This document shows, piece after piece, positions 21,777-32,635 of a stretch of 64,000 bases of DNA. Source of the DNA: Fusarium oxysporum f. sp. lycopersici 4287 (Eukaryota; Ascomycota; Sordariomycetes; Hypocreales; Nectriaceae); contig NC_030997.1 of assembly GCF_000149955.1 (NCBI RefSeq), positions 1,286,714-1,350,713 on the forward strand. Direction: 5' to 3'. How positions within the stretch are numbered: the first letter of the stretch is position 1; each line of letters opens with the position of its first letter. The notes under the pieces were generated by a model. That model was not told the DNA's origin and ran no database searches. It saw only the letters and a program-made list of their open reading frames with translations. The translations under genes were made by a program, and so were the position numbers.

Positions 21777-23444
21777 CTAGATAAACCATGGGACCGGAAC
21801 ATCGCACTCGACAAACTGCAACCAATCGACACGCTGGCCAGCTTTTCTAATACTCCGAAGATCCTGCTGTTTCCAGATACTCTCAATAACATCGCGTAGA
21901 ACCTTGATGTTGCCAATGCTTCTCACACTGTACATTCTGTCAAGGGTATGAAGAATGCTGACGCGGTCTTGCTCATCGACTTCACATGCGATGACAAACA
22001 CTGGCCATGGACTGGTTGCAACACCTAGACTTTTCAAGACTTCCAGGGCTTGTTGTACGTAAACCGGCCGCGTGAAATCGTCCTCCGCGATGGGATGAAC
22101 GCGTTGGAGATAGAGCAGTGTCGCTAGGCGATACAACTCAGCGATAGCCAAAATGCGATGTGCTCTCAAACTATAAGAACTCTCAATGGGAGCAAGTAAC
22201 TGTCGGATGTTGTAAAGCTTCATTGCCAAATCGCACCTTCGCAGCGTTGAGGTGCTCAGACAATCATGTGCGGAGTGTAGTCGCATCATGTTGATTCTAT
22301 CAATGATCTCAAGCACTTCAACAGAACAGCCCAAGGATCCCACGATCTGGGCTAGAGTCAGAAGACTGGACGTAAGAATGGGGGCACTTACGAGAGACTT
22401 ATCACCACTGAAAGCGTCAAGAGCGGATGTTGAGACGGAACCAGGGCTTTCTTTGGGTCGGCATGATGGATGGTTGAAAGCAGCCAAAACATCGTGGTAT
22501 AGCCACCAGGTAAGAAGGAAATCTGAGCTTGAACCGGGCGTATCTGTGAAGCGCTGTCGCCTTATGATCTCCTTCGCTCCGTTCAAATGGATGTGCCAAT
22601 TGTGCTCTTCTCTATCAAAGACCTGTGAAACGTCAGTCACGGTAACGACCAAATGTCTGGTCATACGGACATCGTAAACACAAAGCATCATTACTGCTGC
22701 AAGCTGAACTTGACTGGTCGATGTGCATATTGACCTCCTACCGGTCCTGAGTGACTGTGATAAGTTCTGGATAGCTTTCAGTTTGAACGAGATCGCATCA
22801 TATATTGAGTTCGAGTAATGGATCATTGCTACAGCCATCATTGCATTGAGCAATGCAAGAGCCGAAGTGTCTTGACTTGACAATGCCATGGGGAGTAATG
22901 TCGAACAGAAGCCGTTTTGAACTTGCGTTGTGGAGATCATGGAAGATATAATGTTCTCGTCTGGCATCATTAGCCAAAGAAAGATAGAACTGTCCGCATC
23001 TTACACACAATAACTGAGAAGCATCCCTTCATGATCGAGAAAGGGGCCATGAAGTGTGAGACTGCATCGAGGCCGTTGTTGGAAGAGATCCACAAGTATA
23101 TGTCCATCACTCTTGGAGACAGCAATATCAACATCTGATAAGGATATGTTCAAGAAGTATTTGCCATAGTGAACCGATTTTGAAAGTGTTGTTGGGGGTC
23201 GATGCTCAGCAGGGTCACGTTTTCTCCGCCGCCCATCATGACGATCTGGCCAGAGAAGTTGAAGGCCATACCCAAGACATTTTCTTTGCGTCCGAATGCA
23301 ATTATTACAACTTGGAGTTGCCCTATCACAGCCGATCTTGCGCCCTACGCTTGTCAGCTTGATGATCAATACTGGGGATGTTATCTTACTTTTGCAGGTC
23401 CAACAACTTTGTTTGGGCAGCATCTTCGCCTTGCTATTTGACAT
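21777..23444 (-). CDS. Zn2Cys6 transcription factor (PF11951-like)
   Basis: Exons 23390-23444, 23009-23344 and 21777-22960; introns 45 and 48 nt. The product has 524 residues if the last exon is whole. The zinc cluster is at Cys14, 17, 24, 31, 34 and 41, and the first intron lies between the second and third cysteines. The rest shows the helical regulator domain (ALALLNAMMAVAMIHYS, NWHIHLNGAKEIIRRQRF, and the usual ending). A possible further 48-nt intron at 22623-22670 (donor GTCCGT, acceptor CAG) would join CVYD to VFDREEHNW, which fits the family better; both it and the 45-nt intron are multiples of three without stops. Likely nuclear regulator. It lies 476 bases downstream of a nitrilase gene on the same strand; its targets are unknown. 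Confidence 0.86.
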
Positions 23445-23920
23445 TGACTGAATCTGATGACCTCGAGTTTTGATGATGATAATGTTCAAGACCTCGGATG
23501 AATTGACAGTTTGTTTCGGTGTCTTACCACTTCATGGCTCAATGTGTAATGGAAGTCAGCGGGGTCCAGAGGATGATGTGTCAGCCGCCAATAATCACCA
23601 TATTCGTAACTGAACCCAAAAAGGCAATTCGACCCAGCAGTTCATAGTGCCCGATAAGTTGAAGGTTGGTGCAACATAAGCTGGAAACAGACTGACTGAA
23701 TGCATGAGAATACTTATACTCTAGAATATTCGAATCTCAAGGCAATTGACAGTTTGTGCCATTGGATATCTGAGAAGACGAGTAACTACGAGCGCTATCA
23801 TAAAAACGAACATGCACATGATCCAAACCTCCAGAGAAAGTAAAATCTCCTGAGCGATGATAATATGACCCTTGGATACGGCTGAAAGAGAAACCAGCAT
23901 TTCGAGATCTCGCCTCGCCA
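23445..23920. other. Intergenic between regulator and nitrilase
   Basis: 476 bases, the regulator promoter and the nitrilase 3' flank. No extra gene seen. Confidence 0.5.
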
Positions 23921-25003
23921 CTAATCCACGACGACATGCTTTGCAACCTTCTCGTTGACCTTGAGACTCAGCAGGTCAGGCCGCGCGTAATGTCCAACGA
24001 CGTCAATGAAAGCCTTGGGCTTATCAATATCTCTCAGATTGACCACGGCCATGATGATGCCCTCTTCACCGTCACCGATGGGCTCTGCAAGTGGCTTGCC
24101 ATCGGGCCCAAAGATCATCGAGAATCCACCACCCGGCTACATCAACAGTCAGCAGTCTGTCCATCTTCAAGGGGCCTTCTCTTACTGTTTTGGTCACAGG
24201 ATTTCCTGTAAGTCCATTTCTTTCCAAATTCTTTTCGGTGAGAACCTGCGAGGCAACAGCGACAAAAGTTGCTCCCTCAATGGCCATGAACTGACTTGCG
24301 CGATAGCTGGCCTCGCCAGTTTCGTGGTACAACCAAGCGATCTTCTGAGGGTCTGGCATCTCAAACTCAGCTGGCCAACTAGCAATATGAATCTGCACAC
24401 CCTGCGCATATTCGTTGTATCGAAGCAATGGCTGCAAATGCTCCCAGCAGTTCAAGGCGCCAACCTTTCCAAACTTGGAATCAACAACGACTTTGAGCGA
24501 TTCGGCTTGTCCTTCACCCCAGATCGTTCGCTCCACGTGGGTTGGCTTGATCTTTCGTCGATGATGGATGATTTCGCCATTTGTATCGACGAATGACTGC
24601 CCCATATACAGGCTTGCTCCATCTCGCTCACTGTACCCAAGAACGACGAGCATACCTGCCTTCTTGACGGCTTGTTGGATTCGTTTCATCTGAGGCGAGT
24701 CTCTGCGCATAGAATTGGCCATGTATTCGTGTATCCAACCCCCATTGTTAATGACTGGTGACGTCCACATTTGCCTGCATAGCCCTGTTAGCATCATGTC
24801 TACAGAGCAGATGAAACCTTTCTGGCTGACAGATTTCGATCATACCATGGATAACCGGGGATCCAAACTTCGGGAAACCCAAGTACTTGGACTCCATCGG
24901 TGGCAGCTTTCTCGATCAGGGCGATGGTTTTGTCAACGCTCCCTTCGAGGTCAAGCCATGCAGGCTCTGCCTGTACAGCGCCGACTTTGACAGTTTGGTC
25001 CAT
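23921..25003 (-). CDS. Nitrilase / cyanide hydratase family enzyme
   Basis: Three exons: 24846-25003, 24186-24774 and 23921-24136; introns 71 and 49 nt; 320 residues. The Glu-Lys-Cys triad is complete: Glu45 in FPEVWIPGYPW, Lys127 in HHRRKIKPTHVERT, and Cys162 in LNCWEHLQPLLRY. The second intron (GTAAGA donor, CTGAC branch) joins NPVTKT to PGGGFSMIFGPDG, the expected C-terminal strand. These enzymes hydrolyse C-N bonds of nitriles to acids and ammonia, or cyanide to formamide, usually as large helical oligomers in the cytosol. Which substrate is used cannot be read from sequence. A TATAAATA box (minus strand) lies at 25094-25101. Length is slightly under the usual 330-360 because the C-terminal tail is short. 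Confidence 0.92.
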
Positions 25004-25609
25004 GATGGGCAGAGCAAGAATTTAATTGCAGGTTGGGGACACAAGATTGAGTTGGCACGCTATAATGTCTTTCCATCTTGAAGCTGGGGGGCTTATTTAT
25101 ACATGGTCAAAGTACTCGTCTTTCGAGACTCCATGATTATGGATGCTTCATGACGATAGTTGGTGGAGGTGAATTGCCGAGATCCGTGTACACAGATGAC
25201 CGAAGGAAATAGTTTGCGATCTCAAGCGCAACAGACGTCGCGTCGTCGATACTTTTGCTCCAAGACAAGCAAAAAGATCCACTACGGCACACATATCATA
25301 AGAGCCTGATTACTTATCATATAATTATGGCCTATTTGGGATACGAAAGCCGGCATGCAGCACAACGCTGGCTTGCTGCTACCCCGCATGGGCCAACAGC
25401 CATGCTCGCAAACTCTTGCCTCACGATTGTCACTAATGGGTCTTCGATTAAGCCAAACAGTATCCAATAACTGACTGATGTTCTACAAAGAAACGCGCCC
25501 AGCAGCCATGGCTGACACTATGGGTCCGAGAGGGTGCCAGAATTGCTCTCGATATAATACCTCATATACCATCAGCATCGTCTTTCTGCCCAAGTTCAAC
25601 AGCGTTCGT
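25004..25609. other. Intergenic between nitrilase and galactanase
   Basis: 606 bases; the nitrilase promoter and the galactanase 3' flank. Nothing else seen. Confidence 0.5.
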
Positions 25610-27172
25610 TTATGCCGCCGGTGGCATCAGCGCATCCACATCCGGACCCCATCCATCGTTGTTGGAAATAGTGATAATGTTATCCGATCCCTCCTTCAGA
25701 TCAAAGAAACCCCGACTGAGTCCCGTCTGAGAAAGATGGCTGGTAGACAAGAACGCAAGCTTCTGAGATTCGCCGTTGACGTTGACGGTGGCATATCGTG
25801 ATCCGGTGTCGCCATTTCGGTACTTGACGTTAATAGTAGCTGTACCTCCAGAGCTCTTGATGTTCTTGAAGGTAAGAGTACCTTTCTTATCGCCTCCGAT
25901 GTAGCCGACAGCTTGACCGCCACTGCATTCGCTGCATGAGATGACTCTGGCATCATTGCCCATTGTCGCAGTCTCTCCCTCAATCTTTGTCATTTTGGTC
26001 TCGGACCACGTTCCCTTTGAAAGGTTCGGCGACCAAGAGTCGTACCAGCTGAGTGTAACCTTGGTGCCATCAACCTTGAGCGGAAGCCAGACGTAGGTGC
26101 TGGCGGCGAGGTTTGTAGAAACCCAGCGATCACCGATGTAGATGGCATTGCCGTTGCCGAGAGGCTGAATGTAGCTGACCTGGCTTTGATAGGTCTTTGA
26201 TCCAATAGGTGCAAACTCGGTCCAGTTGGACCATGGGCCAGACAGTGACTTGGCGTAACTGTAGATCTGTTGGTGTCTTGCGTTAATAAACTTGGGGTGT
26301 AGCCAAAGGTGAGCAAGGCCGCTTACATTATCATTGGCATTCCAGCCGGTCAGATGAGAGCCAAATATGAAGTAGTATCCGTTCTGCTTCAACATAGCTG
26401 GGGACTCGGCAAAGTACTGCCATTCGTACGTGATCTCCGTGACGTTGAGGTAGTCATCTGACAATGCCATGATTCGCGTTCCATACTCGCGCTGCAACTT
26501 GGTCAGTTCCTGTCCTCTACCAAAGTGCACAGTGAAAAGCTTACATCTTCAGTCAGGAGATATGCAGATCCATCATCGTCCTTGAAAAGTCCCATATCGC
26601 GACTCTGCTTACCAAGAGGCCTGAAGCTTCGATGATAGGTATACTTGCCGCATACACTATCACCAGTGGCGATACCAACCCGCGCATCCTTATAGTCTGG
26701 GCTGTCGATGTGCATGTAAAGAACATACTTCTTTGTCTGGTCATTGTAAATGACCTTGGGTCTTTCAACAATCCGGTTGGGGCCGAGGTCCCCTGCTTCG
26801 CTAGTGCGAGAGAGGAGTGCACCTCGGTATGTCCATTCGACGAGATTGGTGGAGGAGTAGCAGTTGACGTTCTGGAAGTATGTTCCGTCTGTCTTGTCCT
26901 CGCCAATCATGTAGTAGGTTCCATCAACCTCACTTGTAAAGGTCAGATGTTTGTCCACAATGATAGGATGTGACACTTACATCAACCCATGCCCATGAGC
27001 TTGGACATGCTCACCAGTGTTCGTCTGGTCAAAGTCCGGTCAACAAGGTATTCATGTACCAAGTTTTGGATAGACTTACAGCTGTCCATGTTGCTCCCGA
27101 GACAAGGTCAAGAGAGGCCTGAACCGTGCTGGCTGCAAGCACAGCAAGAAGAGTCGAGAGGAAACGAGGCAT
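25610..27172 (-). CDS. Secreted GH43 exo-beta-1,3-galactanase-like enzyme with CBM35
   Basis: Four exons: 27080-27172, 26981-27024, 26545-26932 and 25610-26497; introns 55, 48 and 47 nt; 470 residues. A signal peptide of 19 residues (FLSTLLAVLAASTVQA) precedes ATWTA and QAHGHG, a pattern I recognise from GH43 subfamily 24. The five-bladed propeller shows YYMIGEDK, IVERPKVIYN, DMGLFKDDDGSAYLLTED and GWNANDN. The last 130 residues form a CBM35-like beta-sandwich (GGDKKGTLTFKNI, then NDGWGPDVDALMPP). Such enzymes release galactose from the beta-1,3-galactan backbone of arabinogalactan proteins outside the cell. One CCCCGG CreA-like motif is at 27275-27280. A sugar transporter in the same direction lies upstream. 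Confidence 0.9.
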
Positions 27173-28101
27173 CACACGATCTGGTAAGGAACCTGTTTGT
27201 AGGACCCAGCTGCAGTTCTTGGAGCTTGATCGGGACCAACTTTGAGGATGATTCGATGTTCTTATTATACTTCGCCCCGGCTCAATTCTCTTTACGGTAT
27301 GCTCGGACGCCGGCGAGACATGGCCCGATGTGAAGAATATCTTTGCTGGGGTAAGTCACCGTTACTTCACATTCGGCTTCTGCTATGCTCTACTCGGGTA
27401 TTCGGTACTTAAAAACAAGTTTAAGGTTATGTGATCGACATTGCAATTTTCTCCATCAGGTTCTTCCATATGCGCACCAATTTGAAGACCTTGGCTCAAT
27501 CATAGGAACCTTCCTTTGTAAGTACTTCACATGATCTGCCGGCCCATATGCGGGGCCGACGTAAACAAGAAGTGAACGGTCTGGGGTAATCGACAGGGGG
27601 ACATCGAGTAATGGTCCGGGGGTATCGGAGCCGTGAAGAACATATCCTTGTTCCAACGTTACTTGAGCCAAGAAATTTGCAACCTCGTGGTACATGTTGC
27701 ATCGGACCATCGACGGAGCAATGGCATGCTGCGATCATCGCCTGAGCTCATATGAAATACCATGGATCGAGCCTGACAGATGGCAGGGGTCAGTCGAGGT
27801 TGTGGCAACCTGCAGTCAAACATACTCCTTCAACCAGATACTCAAAATTATACATGGACGGTAAGAGGAATCATTAGCCTAACGAAGATGCATGAATATA
27901 AGCTATCAGCATGGAATGAGGCACTGATCCGTTCTCTCAGAAAGCGTAGGCCATCTCTTGGCCTCTCATCTTCACGGTACTCCATAGTTTCATTAAGCAC
28001 GAACGATTGAATTGCAAAGTTCAATATGCAAATTAACAAGAACCTTTGAGATCTATGCATATCGACCTATGGACTTTCTATACCATACAGCTCACAGTTA
28101 T
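27173..28101. other. Intergenic between galactanase and sugar transporter
   Basis: 929 bases. The first part is the galactanase promoter, with TATAATA on the minus strand near 27263 and a CreA-like motif. The remainder holds overlapping short frames without coding features. Confidence 0.5.
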
Positions 28102-29909
28102 CTAAACATCAATAACCTTGGCCTCGTTCTGGTTCATAGTCGCCCGAACCGTCTCAGCAGTCCTAGGCTCCAGCGACTTCTTAACAGGATCAGGGGCATC
28201 AAAGACCTCATTGAGCTCCTCCAACGTTCGGTCCTTTGTCTCCGGGAAGAAGAAGAAGATAAACGCAGCCTCCACCAAATCCCAAAACACGAAAACAAGA
28301 TAGAAGTAGTAACCGATCTTCTCGAAGGCTGGGCCAGAAGAGTAGGCTAGGATGAGAGAAATAAAGCTGGAGGCCCAGTTGCCCAGTGCTGTTCCCTTGG
28401 CTCGTGTCGAGGTTGTGAGTGTCTCTGCGATGTACATGCTTTGCTGGGCGGTCCAACCAAGTGAAAAGACGACACCAAAGAGGAAGACAAAGGCGATAGT
28501 GGTATTGGCTGCGTTCTTGTTGCTAGCATCGTCAACGGCCATCTTGGACGTTCCGGTAATGACGGCGAAGATGACTGAACAGAAGAGGATACTGTAAATG
28601 AGAAGAGGTCGACGTCCGACACGATCGGTCAAACGGGCTCCGATGACCGAACCAATCAGTCCAAGAACGCTGTTGGTGGCGTTGAGAGCGAGAACCAGCT
28701 TTTCGTCCTTGATACCAGCCGTGTTCATCATAGCGACGAGATAGTAGCTGGAAAGCGAGTTACCAGATGCCTGGCCCATGATAGCCATACCAAGAACACA
28801 GATAAGACGTCGCTTGTTGCTGTGCGAGTTCCAAAGCTCACGGTAATCCCACCACCTCTTGTCTGAAGCCTCAGTCGAGATCTGGGCCATCATCTCCTTC
28901 ATCTGAAGTTGGACAATAGGATGGTCGACTGATCCCTCGCCGTGATACTTGGCGAGGATGGCGGCAGCTTCATCGTGCTTATCATTGGCGATCAACCATC
29001 GGGGCTGTTACTTGGTCAGTAAGTGAGCGGCGGTGATAATGATAAAGAGACTTACAGATTCTGGGAGGAAGAATGCAAAGATTGCGACAATACCAGAGGT
29101 GACAAGCTGGATCCAGACCGGGACTCTCCAGCCGTTATTGCCTTTGATGTAAGCGCTGCCATAAGTTGCCCAGCCAGCGATGATAGCCCCTACAGGCCAC
29201 ATGCAGTTGTAGAGACCAGTAAGTGTACCTCTCCACTACAGTCTTGTCAGCGATGCTTTCGTACATTTGGCAATGTCACGTACCTTGGGGTGAGCAAGCT
29301 CGCTGACGTAAGTTGGTGCAGCGATACAGCAGTACGAGACACCAAAGCCGAGGAGGAATCGACCGCCCATGAACTGAGGCATGGCTTTCGCAGTTGCCCT
29401 TCATCTTGTTAGCGCTGTCTGCGGAGTTTTGAGGCAATTACTCACTGAACACAAGTGCCGATGATTATGATGAGAGCGCCAGTGAACATTCCCGCGCGTC
29501 GTCCAAAACGATCGGTTGTGAAAGGGACAGTTGGGGCTGCAGCAATGCTGCCAACATTGTAGATCATGAAAACAATGCCAGTAGCAGAACCGTCAGATTT
29601 CCTGTAACATGTCAGTCAAGTGTCACTCCCCGCAAGGGGGGTATGAACCTACATGTCAAAAGTTCGTTGATATGACTTCATTCCGTTCAATCCACCCATC
29701 AAACTGCCATCATAACCATTGAGACAGCCACAGCAATACGCCACGAACAGCACAGCATAGAGCTGAAACATAGACGGCGTCCATGGTGAGAATTTGTTGT
29801 TCTCAACTTCATTCGCAATCTCAGTAGCAAGTGCCTCTGGCGGCAAGTCATTGGTCAGATCGCGATGGAGTACATCGGACTTCTCAAGCTCGTCACGCTT
29901 CTCAGACAT
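28102..29909 (-). CDS. MFS sugar transporter (hexose/lactose permease-like)
   Basis: Five exons: 29653-29909, 29446-29601, 29284-29398, 29056-29235 and 28102-29004; introns 51, 47, 48 and 51 nt; 536 residues. I chose the ATG at 29907-29909; a frame extension upstream exists but adds an unlikely leader. Sugar porter signatures in order are GYDGSLMGG (TM1), [42 protein letters not shown] after TM6, DRVGRRPLL and [18 protein letters not shown] at the end. This places it among fungal lactose/hexose H+ symporters of the plasma membrane. It sits upstream of the galactanase on the same strand, so uptake of released galactose or galactooligomers is an attractive but unproven role. CTATAAA on the minus strand at 30026-30032 could be its TATA box. 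Confidence 0.92.
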
Positions 29910-30584
29910 GGTGTTGACCTTGTGCAGATGTCTTTGGGTAAAGTTGAACGACCCAATGGATGGGAACAAGCATCAATGAGAGACTCAAGAGAGGAGAGAA
30001 TACCTCGTGCGAGGTCAAAACCTCTTTTATAGATGACGATCCCAGAATGGACTCAGGTTTCCGCGTTAGCTGTTTCTAGCTAACCAGCCGACAAATCGGT
30101 CGGTGCCGCAGCCGAGGGTCAGCGGTCGTTTGCGAAAATTAGGCATGACTCGAGAGGGTTCGTGAATAAACTCATTGATAAAATCCGGGGTAGAGGCAAG
30201 GAATCAGCATCAATGGTTCCGGGGAGTCTGCGGGGAAATTCTCAAACTCGATAAAGATCGACAAAACGCTTTGAACTTGGCGAATCGACTCCGGCTCCGA
30301 CATCCCCGATTGAAGCGCACCAATTGATTTGGGGGCAAGTGGAGAGGGAGAGTCACATGGAGTGAAGACATGCCAGCCTCTTCCGATTCGCACTCATGCG
30401 ATGTTTTTCGAGCTAAGCTACTGAGTTGAAACAAGGTGCTGGTCTTCACTACAAACAGTCTTTTTATGGCCAATAGGACACGAGGCAGAAGAGAGCTGAC
30501 ACAGCCACGAGAATCCAAGGTATTCGACCTGGTAAAAAGAAAGATCAGAGTTGATTGACACCTTGCGACACGGACAAAAATGAT
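29910..30584. promoter_or_regulatory. Upstream region of the sugar transporter
   Basis: 675 bases without a gene. Holds a TATA-like box near 30026 and an inverted repeat ACCTCG-TG-CGAGGT at 30002-30015. Five A at 30576-30580 fit a Pol III terminator for the tRNA on the minus strand. Confidence 0.4.
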
Positions 30585-30688
30585 TGACAAGACTGGGATT
30601 CGAACCCAGGCCCCTTTCGAGACTGCGAATCGTTGCTAGTTCGAATCGAACCTGAACACAGCGCCTTAGACCGCTCGGCCATCTTGCC
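30585..30688 (-). tRNA. tRNA-Leu(CAG) with intron
   Basis: Minus-strand cloverleaf: acceptor GGCAAGA with TCTTGTC (one G-U pair), D stem GCC/GGC, anticodon stem CTGTG/CGCAG, loop TTCAGG with anticodon CAG, a long class II variable arm, T stem CTGGG/CCCAG, discriminator A. An intron of about 22 nt follows position 37. Confidence 0.9.
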
Positions 30689-30934
30689 TTGTGATTGGAT
30701 AGTAAACTGAGAGCTTCTGGCAAAACATGTGCAGCATGATTGCATCCAATGGCAAAGTGTCTTTCAGTCTCATCATTCCTCAATCATTCGTTCCAAAAGG
30801 AGTTATCCAAGAGTCGGCAGTAGCCTCCTTTTTCGGTAGGGCAAGACCAGTCAAGTAAAGTTTGTGGAGGCAGGCACTCTCGCTTTCCCTTTGGCTCCAG
30901 TTTATCTTCCGCCTGGTCAGCCAAATCCAATTCC

Positions 30935-31025
30935 TGCAACTTCATCAAACTTCATCAAGAGTCATCACAAGTTATCACAATATCTTCAAAGATCATCAAA
31001 GAGCATCGAAGAGCATCAAATAGCA
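30935..31025 (+). repeat. Degenerate CATCAAAG-type short tandem repeat
   Basis: About ten imperfect copies of a 7-9 base unit around TCATCAA/GCATCAA in the leader of the small gene that follows. Not a CRISPR: no constant spacers, copies are contiguous and drifted. Confidence 0.6.
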
Positions 31026-31114
31026 TACTCCCGTCTCGTGATCAAACAAACAGAGAGGTAAGGCGCGCACTAAACTCTCGGTCAAATCACCCAAACTAAC
31101 AAACACGTCAGGCA

Positions 31115-31507
31115 ATGGCTAACTCAAAGGGGGAAAGAATCTACAAGACTAGCAAGCAGAAAAGGGAATCCCGCCTCCAGCGTCAGCGGGAAACCACCAA
31201 CAGGAAACTCGATGAACTCCAGGTGATGTGGCCTTTGCGAGTATGGTGCCCTGAAGAATTCGCTCCGAAGAAACTCGACACCAGAGACATTGTGGGACAT
31301 GTCCACGAGCTTTCAACGCGATAGAGTAGCGCTGGTCGTTCCCTCCCAGATCTTTGGGCAAGAGGTGGATATTTACACAATGCAGCGAGCCGGACCAAAA
31401 GTGGCAAGTTGACCGTACGCGCTGCTAAAGCCGCTCTCGAGGCCGTGAAGAAGGGAGTCGGTTCTCCAGCAACCGGGGATGGAACGACAGCCAACCAATC
31501 AGCATAA
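31115..31507 (+). CDS. Small basic unknown protein
   Basis: A well-formed leader intron at 31058-31111 (GTAAGG donor, CTAAC branch, CAG acceptor) ends three bases before this ATG, which supports a real transcript. The first 36 codons are strongly basic (KTSKQKRESRLQRQRETTNRK). An in-frame TAG at 31322-31324 would end the protein at 69 residues. Alternatively an intron 31223-31324 (GTGATG donor, TAG acceptor, phase 0) removes that stop and continues into a Lys/Ala-rich tail with GKLTVRAAKAALEAVKKG to a stop at 31505-31507, giving 96 residues. I recognise no family. The basic composition suggests nucleic-acid contact, but this is a guess. Confidence 0.45.
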
Positions 31508-31938
31508 ACATCAAAAAAGGGAGGGATATTGCAGTGATGGGATGCGGAAATTGAGGATGGTCCGATAGCAAGAGAGGCGTCGAGGAATTAGTAATTTCAT
31601 GAGTACATCCACTTCCAGCCTGCAGCATCCTCAGTGACTTCCATATATGCTCTGCTTTTCGCCAACCCCATCAACAGAACTGAATTTTGCTTCGGACATG
31701 AACCTGAAGGTTGTCTCAGATACGCCGTCCGTCACCCAAGTCAAGCCAACAATGCCAGTCAATTCACAGCTTGATTGCCTTATAGTGGCAGACACTCAAT
31801 GTTCCCGGAAGCTTTCGATCACTTATCAGAAGATGGTGGCTCTAAACGCTACACTTATGAGCTGTTGATATCAAGTATAAACACTACACCTCGTCCTCTT
31901 GCCTGTTCCCCAAGCAATATATCAACACAACTTGCATC
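31508..31938. other. Intergenic
   Basis: 431 bases between two small unknown genes. No further gene supported. Confidence 0.4.
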
Positions 31939-32635
31939 ATGGCTTACCGACCGGAAAATCATGACCGAATACGGCTCGCATCTGACAGCCAGGCCAACAA
32001 TGATGCTTCTTACGAAGATTACATGAGACGCTACCGGGCGCGATATCCCAACTCAAACTGGGAACCCAAAACGCGAAGGATGGTCGGGCCAATGTATAAT
32101 CCAACACCATGGCTATCGCCTCCATCTCCTGTGTCCTGCTCCTACTCCCGGCGATTGGGATGCTGATCCTTGGGTAATTTATGAAAGATACCGTCTTGCG
32201 CGGAGCTTCTTCCAGCCGCACGAATCTCCAAGAGTCGAACCTCGAAGAGTCGAACCGCAAATAAGACGAAACTCTGATGAAAGCCCACAGTGGGGATACG
32301 TTCCCGGGTAAGGATACAGGCAAATTGAACCAGGTACACGTTCGGGAGCTAGCAATCAGCACTACTCGAGAAGAGCAAATGAACAGCGTAGGGAAAACAA
32401 GCGTAGGTTCTTGAGGGCTGTGCGGTCTGAAGTTAACAGGGATAATGGATATCCTCAGATCGATAGAAGAGAGCCTCCGGATACTAGAAGGGGCCCTGAT
32501 ATTAATGCTCGAGCTCCTCTTCCTGATATGTGGACTGCTACTACAGAGGCAAGGGGGTGGATGGACGAGGTACAACGGGAAGTGAACCTTCGAGGATCAT
32601 ATACTAGGTTCTCCCGAGGTAGTTTCAGTGAATGA
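31939..32635 (+). pseudogene. Unknown Arg/Pro-rich gene, probably frameshifted
   Basis: The frame from 31939 reads MAYRPENHDRIRLA, then SYEDYMRRYRARYP, TPWLSPPSPV, then breaks. One base too many at about 32132 separates it from a second frame, PAPTPGDWDADPWVIYERYR, that runs on to 32635 through a clean 45-nt intron at 32308-32352 (GTAAGG donor, TAG acceptor). Read together the pieces make one coherent, Arg-rich protein of about 215 residues ending RGSFSE. The opposite strand is open for 212 codons but has the composition of a shadow frame. I do not recognise the family. An alternative is an unusual intron in place of the frameshift. Confidence 0.45.

Noticed and set aside
30935..31025. CRISPR-like short repeats
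   Set aside because: The repeats are contiguous and drifted, and the genome is fungal.
31937..32575. 212-codon minus-strand frame
   Set aside because: Ser/Arg/Ile-rich composition of a shadow; the plus strand has more protein-like text and a clean intron.
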